From: Karstenula rhodostoma CBS 690.94
Taxonomy: Eukaryota > Ascomycota > Dothideomycetes > Pleosporales > Didymosphaeriaceae
Assembly (NCBI GenBank): GCA_010093485.1
Contig: MU001496.1
Coordinates: forward strand, 28,685-92,684
Length of the DNA: 64,000 bases
Direction: 5' to 3'
Position 1 is the stretch's first letter, and every line of letters begins with the position of its first letter. The translations under genes were made by a program, and so were the position numbers. The notes below the pieces were generated by a model. That model was given only the letters and a program-made list of their open reading frames with translations. It ran no database searches and had not been told where the DNA came from. This document shows, piece after piece, positions 50,768 to 61,100 of the stretch.

Positions 50768-51301
50768 ATGATATCCATGTTCACTGGCGTTCCAGAAAAA
50801 TCACAAATTCAGCGTCATGTGCCGCACCCTGTCTCCCATAACAAGACCATGGTGCGAAGGAATCACGAAGACACCGATCAACACGTCGACGGGGAAGAAG
50901 AGGAGGAGAAAGGAGAAGAAGAAGAAGAGGAAGTAGAAGAAGTCGATGAGGAGTGGACGCCTCCGAGCCTTCACAACGCGCCCGGCAAATTCAGATTGGG
51001 TCGCACGTACCGAATGGTGAGTAGTGCCTACATCCGAAAGGCATTCGGAGTCACCATCACCGAGGCAGATGAAGCTAGTATCCACTCCTACCTGAAGCCA
51101 GGGCAGAAGAACAAGCAGTACTCTCTGTACCACCTGTGGTCGTACGCAATACACGTGAAGGGCATGTCCCAGGATGAAGCCGACGCAGTTGTCGATAGCG
51201 AGAAGAACCGCAAGGCGGCGAGCTCGGCGCGATACAAAAGTTACCTGTCTGGAGACTATGCCCAAGGGGGCGATGATTTCATGAATTACATGGGCTTTTA
51301 A
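50768..51301 (+). CDS. Hypothetical acidic protein with Glu-rich tract
   Basis: A single frame of 177 residues from the ATG at 50768. After a basic N-terminal part, residues of about 38-60 are almost all Glu/Asp, encoded by GAA/GAG runs. The remaining C-terminal part (about 63-177) is of normal complexity, with GKFRLGRTYRMVSSAYIRKAF, SYLKPGQKNKQYSLYHLWSYA and a tail ending DDFMNYMGF. No signal peptide, membrane helix or family I recognise. A longer frame on the other strand (50801-51499) is its shadow and would encode a poly-Phe tract opposite the Glu run, so the plus frame is preferred. No function is proposed. Confidence 0.5.
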   Translation: MISMFTGVPEKSQIQRHVPHPVSHNKTMVRRNHEDTDQHVDGEEEEEKGEEEEEEVEEVDEEWTPPSLHNAPGKFRLGRTYRMVSSAYIRKAFGVTITEADEASIHSYLKPGQKNKQYSLYHLWSYAIHVKGMSQDEADAVVDSEKNRKAASSARYKSYLSGDYAQGGDDFMNYMGF

Positions 51302-52290
51302 TTGAAAGGGTATGTTGTGCTTGTTATGCGCTTGTCCGGACCTCTCGACCATGCAACTGGTGAAGTCACGGACTACAATACTAAGCCATTTAACGTGGCT
51401 GGGACGACCCAGAGTTCGTGGGTCCAGCCTTTCAGCAGGAGGTAACATGTTTGGATGTGTCGGCCAGTATGCCTCTTTGCCTACGAGACCCCTTCCCATT
51501 GATTGGATTAGGTTTCGTCGCGTCTAGCTTCTAGCGCCAAGAGGACCTCGCGTTGCGTATAGCCATCAGTATACCTCTTGCACTTTGAAATGCTTTCTTC
51601 ATCGCGACGAGTTCCAGACCCAACTCACCTCTAGTTATCCCTGCTCAGCCAGCAGAGCGTTTCTTGTGGGGTAAACATTGGTTGGTAGAGATGTGCATGA
51701 TGATTGACGCCTGTCAATGCGACGGGTTGTATTGGTTCGAGCGAGTTCGATGGAATAGATAGTGATCGTGATTCGCGTGTTTGGTCCCGGAACTTGAGCG
51801 TCAAAAGTGTGTAAGTTGCGGATGCAGAATGTAATCTTTCGCGTAGTAGCATCCACGTATCTGGTCAGAAGCCCTGTTCCAACAGCCACGAAGATCTAGA
51901 ATATAGTGAGGCTCAATGAATTGATGCAGCATGGCCATGCAACAGCCGCATGTGGGGTACAAAATGGTGAGGTTGAGAGGCGCATGGCTTGAGACGCGAG
52001 CCCCCAATAACTGTCCACGTTCAGACATGCCGATGGCGATCTCGCGTCGGAAGTCGTTAGCCAGGAAAAGAAGCCCTTCAGATTGGTCCAATTTCCTGGA
52101 GTCATCCCCACGAACATATTCCCCGCATGTCACACCGGATGCTTCCCTGCAATCATGGGGGTATCCCCACATTTTAGTGTGTTGGCGCGTCGAGCTGTCC
52201 GAAGCTGCACAAACATTAATCTGGGGAGCTCATCACCATTCAAACTCTCATCAGTCTCGATCGTACGGACACGACAGCGTCATCATCACC
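51302..52290. other. Intergenic region without a clear gene
   Basis: About 990 bp with several 60-125 codon frames on both strands (for example minus 51801-52172), none with a recognisable motif or good splice partners. Confidence 0.4.
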
Positions 52291-54031
52291 ATGCCGTTGG
52301 GAATACTTGACGACAACAAGCTCGAACATGTTCCTGGAACGGCACCCTTGAGCGAACTTGGTCGGGTAGACGCCGAACTCGCTGGCATAGATCGCGGCGT
52401 ACTCAAACACGATGCGACCGGACAGATCGTCCTTGTACCGCAGCCCTCCGATTCGCCCAACGATCCATACAACTGGCCGAGATGGAAGAAGGAGATGTTC
52501 ACGCTGGTGATCGCCTATGGATGCGGTTGTGTAGGAGGTAAGCACTTTGCACACCCTGCCAACGCGCTTCTTGTGACAGTAAGCAGCTATCGGGCCCCTT
52601 CTGACACCAGCTTTTGTCCCGCTGGCTACTCAGTTTGGTGTTCCACTCCAGACATTTACATTGGGCTGCAATGGCTCCTGCATCGTCGCCATCGCCGTTG
52701 GCAGTCTCCTCTGCAACACCATCGCTGTCAAAGTCGGAAAGCGGCCCGTGTACATTGTGACCACCCTGGGACTTGCGGTGTCATCTTTCTGGGCTGCAGA
52801 AGCGAAGAGCTTCGGGTCGCTGGCTGGGGCAAGAGCCCTCCAGGGCTTTTGCATGGCTCCCTTTGAGGCTTTGATACCCGCATCCGTCTCAGACATCTGG
52901 CACGTACACGAACGCGGCTTCAGGATGGCCATCTTCAACCTCGGTGTGCTCGGCGGCATCAATCTCGCAGGTCCCATCGCCGGGTCTATCATCGAGAAAG
53001 GCTCCTTTCGCATTGCTATGCATTCTATGGGTGGCGCAATGGTGCTGATGTTAATCTTGGTTATATTTTTCATGCCCGAGTCAGCATTTGTACGACACGA
53101 CGCCATCAACATCGACACAAGCGACAAAACCATTGACATCGAAGACGCTGAGAAAGAGAAAACAGTACAGATTGAGAACCGCGCAGCCGTTGCCTCCACT
53201 TGGTCCGAGCCCCGGCTCTCATACGTACAGGAGCTCAAACCCTACAGTGGATACTTCGACACCGTCTCCTTCTGGCGGACGCTTATCCGGCCGTTCTTCC
53301 TTATCCTTTCGCCGATCGTCATGTGGGCCACGCTTCTCTTCACCATCTGCATCTCTTGGCTGGTGTTGATCTCCATCACGCTTTCCCAAATCTTCTCTGC
53401 ACCGCCCTACAACTTCTCCGTCAGCTCCGTCGGCGCCACCAACGTATCGTCGTTTGTCGCGTCCGTTTTGGCAACGCTAGTCGCTGGCTATGTTGTTGAT
53501 GGCGTCGCGACGTGGATGGCGAAGCGCAACAACGGCGTGTTCGGTGAGTAGCAACCTACATACACCACATATCCAACGCTTTTGTTAACAAAGAACTCAG
53601 AACCTGAATTCCGCCTCCCAGTGATGATCACCTACCTCATCTTCACGGCAACCGGCTTCTTCGCATGGGGCGAGTCCCTCTACAAGCAAGACCCGTGGCC
53701 GATACCCGTGATCGTGTGCATGGGGCTGATTAACCTGGGCGTGCAGCTAGGCACAACGTCCGTAGTAACCTACGTCAGCGACTGCCACAGGGAGCAGTCT
53801 GCCGAAGCCTTTGCAATCATGAATTTTATCAAGAATATGTTTGCGTTTGGGCTTACGTTTTACGCGAACGACTGGATTGTGGTGCAGGGGGTGCGGGATT
53901 GTTTCTATGTGATTGGGGGGACGACGGTTGCGGTGACGTTGACGACGATCCCGATGTATATCTGGGGGAAAAGGGCGAGGAGTTGGGTGTATAGGTATAG
54001 GGTTCTGGACAAGGTGTTGAAGAAGGCATGA
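52291..54031 (+). CDS. MFS transporter, HOL1/DHA1-like
   Basis: Exons 52291..52537, 52587..53543 and 53601..54031 (introns 49 and 57 bp) give 544 residues. The polar N-terminus has the family stretch LVPQPSDSPNDPYNWPRWKK before TM1. The first joint gives CVGAIGPLLTPAF, then VAVKVGKRPVYI-type motif A (AVKVGKRPVYIVTTL), GARALQGFCMAPFEALIPASV, and NLGVLGGINLAGPIAGSII. A long cytosolic loop lies between helices 6 and 7 (about 245-300, acid-rich), as in the Hol1 group. Substrates of this group are drugs, cations or histidinol. At the right end of the candidate cluster it could serve export or resistance, but it could be unrelated. Confidence 0.88.
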
Positions 54032-55356
54032 GGGAGGACCGGGCTGGTGTAAAAGTATGTCGCTTCGGTGTGTGTTGGGGTTATTAACGCGGTTCCGCTG
54101 GAAAGGGCGGGTGCTTCCTATATTGGTTGCTGAACGAAACGTTGTGTTGACGCCGAATACTTCTTGTGCCACAGCAAGTTATCCAGAACAATATATAGCT
54201 GGCCCATAGTCCCATCACTCCACCTCCCCCTAAGTGAAGACCAGCGTAGGTGTGAAAATCGGCTACGGCGGGAGCCGTCGACTCGCATGGCGGTCTTAGT
54301 TCCATGTGCTAGAGCTGCAGAAAGGACCTTCTGAAAGGGAAGTAAGATGACTTGACTAGTATACAACTTGCTCATGTAGTGGAAGACTGATAGCTACGAC
54401 ATAATACTACAAAGCCGTGAATCCCTTTACCTCAGCCATCCACTTATCCCGCAATCATATCAATCATATTTATCGCACAAGGATAGGGACAAGCGCACGG
54501 CGAGGATATTCTCTGATAATAACCTAGCCCCACCTACCCTGTTCTCAATCTTGAAATCCCATAGCGGCCATCCAAAGATTAACATTCCTTCTATTAAACC
54601 AAGGAAACGTATCACTTGGGAATATACAATTGTTAAACACACCCAGCGGGAATTTTGTGCATTCTGGCGTGCTACACTGCCACTTTAGCTTTTTGCCACC
54701 TTACATGGGAAAGTACATCCGCCGACGTGGGTCTTCTTTATAGTAGTGGGTACAGGCAGGAGTGGTTCGTCCCGCGGTTCGCACGGGCGCCGTGCATCCA
54801 TTGCTTCAACAAATATACAACCTTAGCTCGGGTATGATCATTTCATCACACAGCTCGACATTGAAGAAGTCAGCGGGCCATCTTCAAGAGCAGTAACCCG
54901 GCCAGCGGCCACAACTGCTAGTCCACCCGTAGCAGTGACTTTCAAACGGGCAGTTCTGGTATTCCGGGTGCCTGCAAGAACTTCTCCACAGTCCAGCCCG
55001 CAGTGAAGTTAAAGACGGAAGGCCCCAACGTATGTGGCACTTACGTTCGGTCGTGCTCAGCAGACCGCAGTGATACCAATTCTCCAGCACGCCTACTCGG
55101 CATCACGCACGTTCTTTCCAGGCAGGTCAAGTGGGGCATCCGCAACCTATACATTGATGCCTTTCGTATTCTCCGCATTACAGAAATAGGGGATATCTAC
55201 ATAGAAGAGTAAACAGCACAAACATGCAACCCACCCAGCGCCATCCGTCTACTTTGCATCCATCTGCTTGCTGTCTACAACGTGGCAAAGACATGTGGGA
55301 GTGAAAAAAACCGCGCCCGATGCAGCACAGCGTATCCAGAATGGCAAATAAGATGT
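54032..55356. other. Intergenic region, two convergent 3' ends
   Basis: About 1.3 kb between the MFS stop and the MAK21 stop. It contains only short frames without motifs; part of it (54460-54620) is mildly AT-rich. A natural border between the cluster and the housekeeping genes. Confidence 0.5.
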
Positions 55357-58187
55357 CTACTCGCTGTCGTCGCCGGCAATGAGCTTGGCGTAGTCGTCTG
55401 CCGAAGCGAAAGTGGGGAGGTGCTTGAGCTTCCTCTTCTTGGCCTTCTTCTTGTCCTTTTCTGTGTCTTTGGTGGACTTGGCTGACGTCTCGTCGACGTC
55501 GGTCTCGTCGTCCATGTCGAGGTTGACGGGGATGTCGTCGTCGCTGTCGACGAAGGCCTCTTCGTCATCGAGGTCGAAGCCGTCCATGCCATCATCGGAT
55601 TCGTCCGCGCCGGCGGCAGGACCGTCGTCTTCATCGTCGTCGCTTCCGAGATTGAGCTCAACGCCCTCGTCCATGCCGATACCGCCTTCTTCGTCATCGT
55701 CGCTCATCATGTCTTCCATGTCGATGTCGCTGAAGCCTTCATCGTCGTCCTGAGGACCTTCAACCTCCGGCCGGCTGTTGACGAGCGCCTTCCAAATCTC
55801 ATCTTCTCCCGAGTCGTCGCTCTCCTCGTCGTCCTTCTTCCGCTTCTTCTTGTCTTTCTTGGTCGCTTGCTTGGCCTTGCCCGCCTTCTCGAAGTAGGTG
55901 TGGAAGAAGACCTCGTCCTCACGGACATCGTCAACCTTCTTCCGCCAGAACTGTTCCGAGTTGAGCGCGCCGTGCGTCTTATCTCCGTCACGAGTAGCGA
56001 TGAGGTAGTCAGCGGCTTTCGCGGTGCCTGCCATAGGCTGCATGATGGATGTTCCATGTGTAGCCGAGGCCTTGGCCTTTGCGTTCTTGAAGGAAAATTT
56101 GTCGAGGAAGTTCATGAGGGTGTAAATCGTGGGATCGGGCTTCTCCTTGATCTGGTCCTGGTTCACAAGCTTGGTAGCGAGCACATGAACCGAAGGGTGG
56201 TAGTGAGCTTGCAGAGGAAGAAGCTCCCAGAGACAAGACAAGTCCGCATCTGCGTGCGAAGGATCGCGTTTCCTCGCGTCGTAATGCGGGCGCTGGGTCT
56301 CGGATTGCTTCTTCGGTGCCGCAGTCTCGCCCTCTTCGGGTACATCGTCGTAATGCTCGTCACCGCTATCATCAGCGTTGTCTTCGGGCGCCGTTACCAT
56401 GGTCTTGATACTTGGGAATTGAATAATCAGCTCGTTGATCAGATACAAAACGCCGCAAATAAACGGCGGCTCGTGTAGATGGATGATCTGCAAGAGTCGC
56501 TTGACGAAAGCCTGCACACGCTTGATGCTTGTATCAGACTTGAGGGCCCGATATAGAAGGTTCAGGTACATGATGTGTTTCGAAGTCTCGATGAGACGAG
56601 GGTCCAAGAGAGATTCGTAAAGGGTGCGATAGAAACGATCGGTAGAAAAGTGCTTCGTAGAAGAGATCTGTTGTATCAAACTCATAGCCTGGATACTTGT
56701 GTTGAAGTTGGCCGAATGTGTAATCTGGAAGATGGTGTCGATCTGTTCTCCGAACCTGAAAAAAGTTAGTCTCAACTGGTATACAGCAGGGTTGAAAGCT
56801 TACTTCTCGTCATCCGTCTTAGCGAAGGGAAACGCGCGGTTAACACCAGTCAAAATGGCAGAGATGAGTTTTTCTCGGTTCTCATCGTCAACCTTGAAAG
56901 CCTGAGTTGCCGCCTTTTCCTGCTTCTTGAGGGCTGCCTTTCCAGGCTTGCCTCCTCCGCCTTGAACGAGACCGTGCTTGTTGACCTTGAGCTTCTCGAC
57001 CGCGTCTCCCTTCCTGTCGTGTTCCTTCTGCTGCTTGAGGAGACCCACAAAGAGACTGAAGTAGATTTCGAGCAATTTGTTGGCCACGTCTTGCTCGCGA
57101 CCACTCAAGACGGTCTGGTTCATGGTGATGACTCCGTAGTACTTGGCGGTGCCGCTCTGGTTCGGGCGAAACAAAAGGTCGGACTCGATGGAGCTGATGA
57201 TGACGCTCTTCATGGCAGGGTGGGTGATCTGCAGCTGCAGGAGCAGGTAGGAGGCGCGAGACGCCACCTTCTTTTCCTTGTCGCCCAGCTTGTTGATGAG
57301 CAAGCGGAGCAAGTTCTCTTCCTGTTCCGGCTTCTCCTTCAACAGCTCCCAGACCATGGTCACTGCGCGGTTGCGGGAAAATTCAACCTCGTCGTTGGAC
57401 CATCCTTCGATGACCTTGAGCATCTCGAAGTACTGCTTCTTCAGCCAGTCCTCGTACGCCCATGCGACAAGGTGCATCTTCTGGACCGCTCCCGGCAGCC
57501 GGTCGCCATACTTCCAAGTAGCCGCCTTGCCCTGCAGCGCCGAAATCAGGCCGGGCTGGCGCGCAAAAGCTTTCAGTTTTCGGTTCGGAGGCAGCACAAC
57601 GCCCTGGCCCATCAGGTCCTTGAGCGCTGCAAGCGCCATCATGGCCGCGTTTCTACTCTTCTTGCGTGACAATCCCAGCAGCTGTTCAAAGGCCTTTGTC
57701 GTATGCAGTGGCGATTCCTGCACCAGCAGCGTCAGGGCCGAGACCTTGTCCTCCATGGTACCGGACGTCATGACGGTCGACATGAATTTGTGCGACGAGT
57801 CCTTGGACAGGTGCGAGGCGGCATACTCATCGCCATCGGCAAGGAGCAGCTCATCGGCATACTGGTGCAGCGCTTCCAGGACATGGCGGGCGGGTACAGT
57901 CGGGTGCTCGACGATGGACAGGGCAGGCAAGACGACGGCGTGCCATTCGGGCTGCGGGGTGAAGAGCTGGCGCGCATCGTCAGCATCCATCCATATCATG
58001 TGCATATTCATGTTTGCGCATGCGTCGCTGCCGCTCTTACCAAATTCGGGCGCGTCTTGGGCTGGCCGCTGCTGTTCTTGCGCGCGTCTTTGCCGTTGCC
58101 GTCGTGTTTTGCGCTCAACCGGCTCTTGTCCGGGGGCGGCCGCGCAGGGCCATCTTTGGTCTCGGCATGGGTCCGCTTCTTCCCCAT
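55357..58187 (-). CDS. MAK21: Ribosome biogenesis protein Noc1/Mak21 (CBF/Mak21 domain)
   Basis: Exons complement(55357..56755, 56804..57966, 58041..58187), introns 48 and 74 bp, give 902 residues. The start at 58187 gives a basic Lys-rich N-terminus (MGKKRTHAE); the 74-bp intron has a CTGAC branch and joins Leu to LFTPQPEWHAVVLP. The middle is helical repeats with the conserved LLxxKPEQEENLLRLLINKLGDKEKKVASRA-like stretch. The CBF/Mak21 domain follows (FNTSIQAMSLIQQISS, FYRTLYESLLDPRL, MYLNLLYRAL, FICGVLYLINEL). The C-terminus is highly acidic, then Lys-rich. Noc1 pairs with Noc2 in the nucleolus and carries 60S precursors. This is a conserved single-copy gene, which anchors the right flank as core genome. 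Confidence 0.95.
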
Positions 58188-58330
58188 CTGGCGTGGGCGG
58201 GTGATGTGAGGTGGTTGCAAGGCCCGTCAGAGATGTCGCTCCGACCCGTCATTGACCTTTGTGCTTTGTGTGCGCGCCTTCTACCTAGTCGCGGCGGAAA
58301 ATTGGTGCTGCGCTAGTCCCCGGGTATCGG

Positions 58331-58342
58331 TGTCACGTGACA
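58331..58342. promoter_or_regulatory. E-box palindrome TGTCACGTGACA
   Basis: A perfect 12-bp palindrome with CACGTG in the centre, the binding core of bHLH factors such as Cbf1. It lies 144 bp upstream of MAK21 and 221 bp upstream of TRP4, so either gene could use it. Confidence 0.55.
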
Positions 58343-58384
58343 GGCAGGTGGGGCGGGCCGTTGGTCGGAATTCGCTTGATTCAC

Positions 58385-58391
58385 TGAGTCA
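58385..58391. promoter_or_regulatory. Gcn4/CPC1 (CpcA) site TGAGTCA
   Basis: An exact match to the TGA(C/G)TCA consensus of the cross-pathway amino-acid control factor, 172 bp upstream of the TRP4 start. Tryptophan genes are known targets of this control in yeast and filamentous fungi. Confidence 0.65.
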
Positions 58392-58562
58392 ACGTGCTTC
58401 CGACTCACGCCCTTTTGGTGTACACAGTACACCGCCCCGTGACATCCATTGGACAACATCCCTTCGCCATACACCGGTGCACAGGCATCCCCATGACAAT
58501 TGACCTGTTCGACTGGCTTACCGGAACCATCCTCCCCTCGTAAAGGCACATCAATTTTCACC

Positions 58563-59789
58563 ATGTCGACCAACAATGACGAGGAACCCAAAACCTCAAT
58601 AACACCGTTGCTCAAGCGGCTCTGGCACGAGTCCGCAGCCACAGCACCAGATGCCGCCGAGATCGCCGCCGCCATTTCTCTCATCTTCACCAACAGCTTG
58701 TCAGAGGTCCAGATGGGCGCTCTCCTGACCTGTCTGCATTTCACGGAGCGCGACCGACGCGCAGACGTCTTGACCAAATGCGCGCAGTCGATGCGTGACT
58801 TTGCAACGCCCATGGATGTAGACGGTCTATCCAAGCTGGTCGCAGAAAGAGGTAGAAAAGAGGGCGGCTACCACGGCGGCCTGTGCGACATCGTCGGCAC
58901 CGGCGGCGACTCCCACAACACCTTCAACATCTCGACCACCTCGTCCATCCTCGCCAGTGCCCTCCTCATGATCGGCAAGCACGGCAACCGCGCCAGCACC
59001 TCGCGCTCCGGCTCCGCAGACCTGCTCTCCTGCGCGCAGCCCAAAGCCCCGCAGATCTCCGCCGTCACGCCCTCCACCATCCACGAAGTCTACTCCCAGT
59101 CCAACTACGCCTTCCTCTTCGCGCCCATCTTCCACCCCGGCGCCCGCCACGCGGCCTCCATCCGGAAACAGCTCGGCTGGAGAACCATCTTCAACCTCCT
59201 CGGCCCCCTAGCCAACCCCCTCCACCCGCTCATCGAGTCCCGCATGCTCGGCGTAGCGCGCAAAGAAATCGGCCCCGACTTCGCTGAATCGCTGCGCCAA
59301 TCCGGGTGCGCAAAGGGCCTGGTAATCTGCGGCGACGAAGAGCTAGACGAGCTATCCTGCGCGGGGCCCTCGCACTGCTGGCAACTAAAGCAGGACCCCG
59401 AGACCAAGAAAGTCGACATCGAGTACTTCACGATATCCCCCTCCGACTTCGGACTCCCCACACACGCGCTGAGCGAAGTGTCACCCGGCCAATCCCCCGA
59501 GGCAAATGCCGAGATCCTGATGCGCATCCTGCGTGGCGAGGTCCCCGAGGACGACCCGATTCTGCACTTTGTGTACATCAACACTGCGGCGTTGTTTGTC
59601 GTCAGCGGGATCTGCGACGCGGATACAAGCGATATGGGACATGGGGATGATGGGAAGGTGATTACGGAGCGGGGGCCTGGCGGGGGGCGCTGGAAGGAGG
59701 GGGTGCGGCGGGCAAAGTGGGCGGTTAAGAGTGGGGAGGCGTATAGGCAGTGGGAGAGGTTTGTGGAGGTGACTAACAAAGTAGCTTAG
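58563..59789 (+). CDS. TRP4: Anthranilate phosphoribosyltransferase
   Basis: An intronless frame; from the ATG at 58563 it has 408 residues. It transfers the phosphoribosyl group of PRPP to anthranilate, the second committed step of tryptophan synthesis, in the cytosol. The N-terminal helical domain (about 10-90) has SLSEVQMGALLTCL. The PRPP-binding GTGGD loop is at 112-116, followed by TFNIST, and KHGNRASTSRSGSADLL at 139-155 is the second conserved loop. Later come FLFAPIFHPGARHAASIRKQLG and FNLLGPLANP, both family hallmarks. Length fits fungal enzymes. The promoter carries a TGAGTCA site. Confidence 0.95.
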   Translation: MSTNNDEEPKTSITPLLKRLWHESAATAPDAAEIAAAISLIFTNSLSEVQMGALLTCLHFTERDRRADVLTKCAQSMRDFATPMDVDGLSKLVAERGRKEGGYHGGLCDIVGTGGDSHNTFNISTTSSILASALLMIGKHGNRASTSRSGSADLLSCAQPKAPQISAVTPSTIHEVYSQSNYAFLFAPIFHPGARHAASIRKQLGWRTIFNLLGPLANPLHPLIESRMLGVARKEIGPDFAESLRQSGCAKGLVICGDEELDELSCAGPSHCWQLKQDPETKKVDIEYFTISPSDFGLPTHALSEVSPGQSPEANAEILMRILRGEVPEDDPILHFVYINTAALFVVSGICDADTSDMGHGDDGKVITERGPGGGRWKEGVRRAKWAVKSGEAYRQWERFVEVTNKVA

Positions 59790-61100
59790 ACCATGTTCAT
59801 CTTTGTAATAGCAAAATTTCTATTTCCACCTCCGTGTTGAGCGAGGCTGTTGCGTTGGTCATCTTTAGTCTTTCGCTTTTGTTGGTTGTCTTCTTTCTGT
59901 CGTTCTGTTGAGGTACACCCGCCTCCAAGACCTCGCTCACCGTCGCAGGCTCCTTTGTTGCTACTAACGCCAAAGTCGAGCCTTCTGATGTGGTAGCTGT
60001 ACGCTGCCATTCTGACCTAGGTAAAGACTGACGGCAGCGTGGTACAACTCGAATAGCTTCGCATATCTCCATTCAACCGCTCACATAAACTCTTGCTTAT
60101 TCCTAGTTTACTTCCTAATAAAACCCCTCTTCTTAAAGATTGTAAGTTCTAAAGCTCTTCAATATTCATGACAGAGGCAACGATTAGCCATGCGTGCTCT
60201 TCTAGCTTTAGCCTTCCCTTCTTGTTGCGGAATACGATCTCCGTTTTATTTGGGTCATCAATGTCTGTTGGTGGGACAGCGCATCGTTCGCGAAAGCCGG
60301 CTGTGTCCTCTTCGGTAGGCATTGTCGTGACCTTGAGGAAGAAGCAGGTTTGCAAATTGAAATAAGCTCTTGCTCGAAATTTACAAGACAGCACTAATCT
60401 GTGCGGTGAGAGTATTCCGAGGATGTAAAGACGAAAGTGATTCCCTGAAACCTCGTTCACGGTATGGTTTGCGAGTCGGTGGTTCTTCCCTCAGAGCGTT
60501 TTCGGCAAGTCGTAAATTTCCCCTAAAGCATGCACGTGAGAGGCCTTGAGGGTGGAAGTCACTCTAAAACGTATATCAAACGTTCAGATTCTGTTGTTTC
60601 AAAGGACCTGGGATTCCATTGTCAAAGCGATAAAACGTGGAGTGTTAGATCTTCACTTGCCGTTGACGCACGAACTAGTGTTCGACTTCTCTGCCTCACA
60701 TCGGACGACATTGAAGACCGAGACTGCTATCCTAAGGAGGTCATATTAGAGTATTTAAAGTTATTAGACGGACGAATTTTGTTATTAAGAGACAGATATA
60801 AAGAAGCTGATATAGAGATTATCTAGATCATACAGTATCAACCCGAGGTTCTTGCGTATCTCAGTTCCCTATTTATCTCATCAAGTCGAAGGCTCGGGTC
60901 GCCTCCAGTAGAACGCACTGTAATAGATTGATAATCGTCGTCTGTGTGAAGCGTAGCAAACTCGGACAAGCTCCACCATTCGAGAATCGAAAGAGTACTA
61001 GCATTCTCTAATCCATACATGTAAGCATACACCTTTGAAACCGTGGACTATTCCTTCACAAGTTCTTTCTTCTCTGGTCGTTAAAAAGACGCAAATCTGT
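59790..61100. other. Gene-poor stretch with short hypothetical frames
   Basis: The best of the short frames is minus 60149-60460; its last 57 codons from an internal Met begin MPTEEDTAGFRERCAVPPTD and look coding, but match nothing I know. Minus 60838-61032 and plus 60530-60826 are similar fragments, and 60740-60830 is AT-rich. They may be pieces of one or two decayed genes. Confidence 0.35.

Larger units (their letters stand above)
58188..58562. promoter_or_regulatory. Divergent MAK21-TRP4 promoter
   Basis: 375 bp between the start codons. It holds a perfect 12-bp palindrome with an E-box core (58331-58342) and a Gcn4/CPC1-type site (58385-58391). Confidence 0.7.

Noticed and set aside
50801..51499. 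232-codon minus-strand frame with a Phe-rich tract
   Set aside because: The Phe run is the complement of the Glu codon run; the plus frame is more natural, though neither is proven.
57278..58204. 308-codon plus-strand frame over MAK21 (and 56962-57669)
   Set aside because: Antisense shadows of a highly conserved housekeeping gene, Ser/Arg-rich with no motif.
59105..59779. 224-codon minus-strand frame over TRP4
   Set aside because: Shadow of the anthranilate phosphoribosyltransferase gene.
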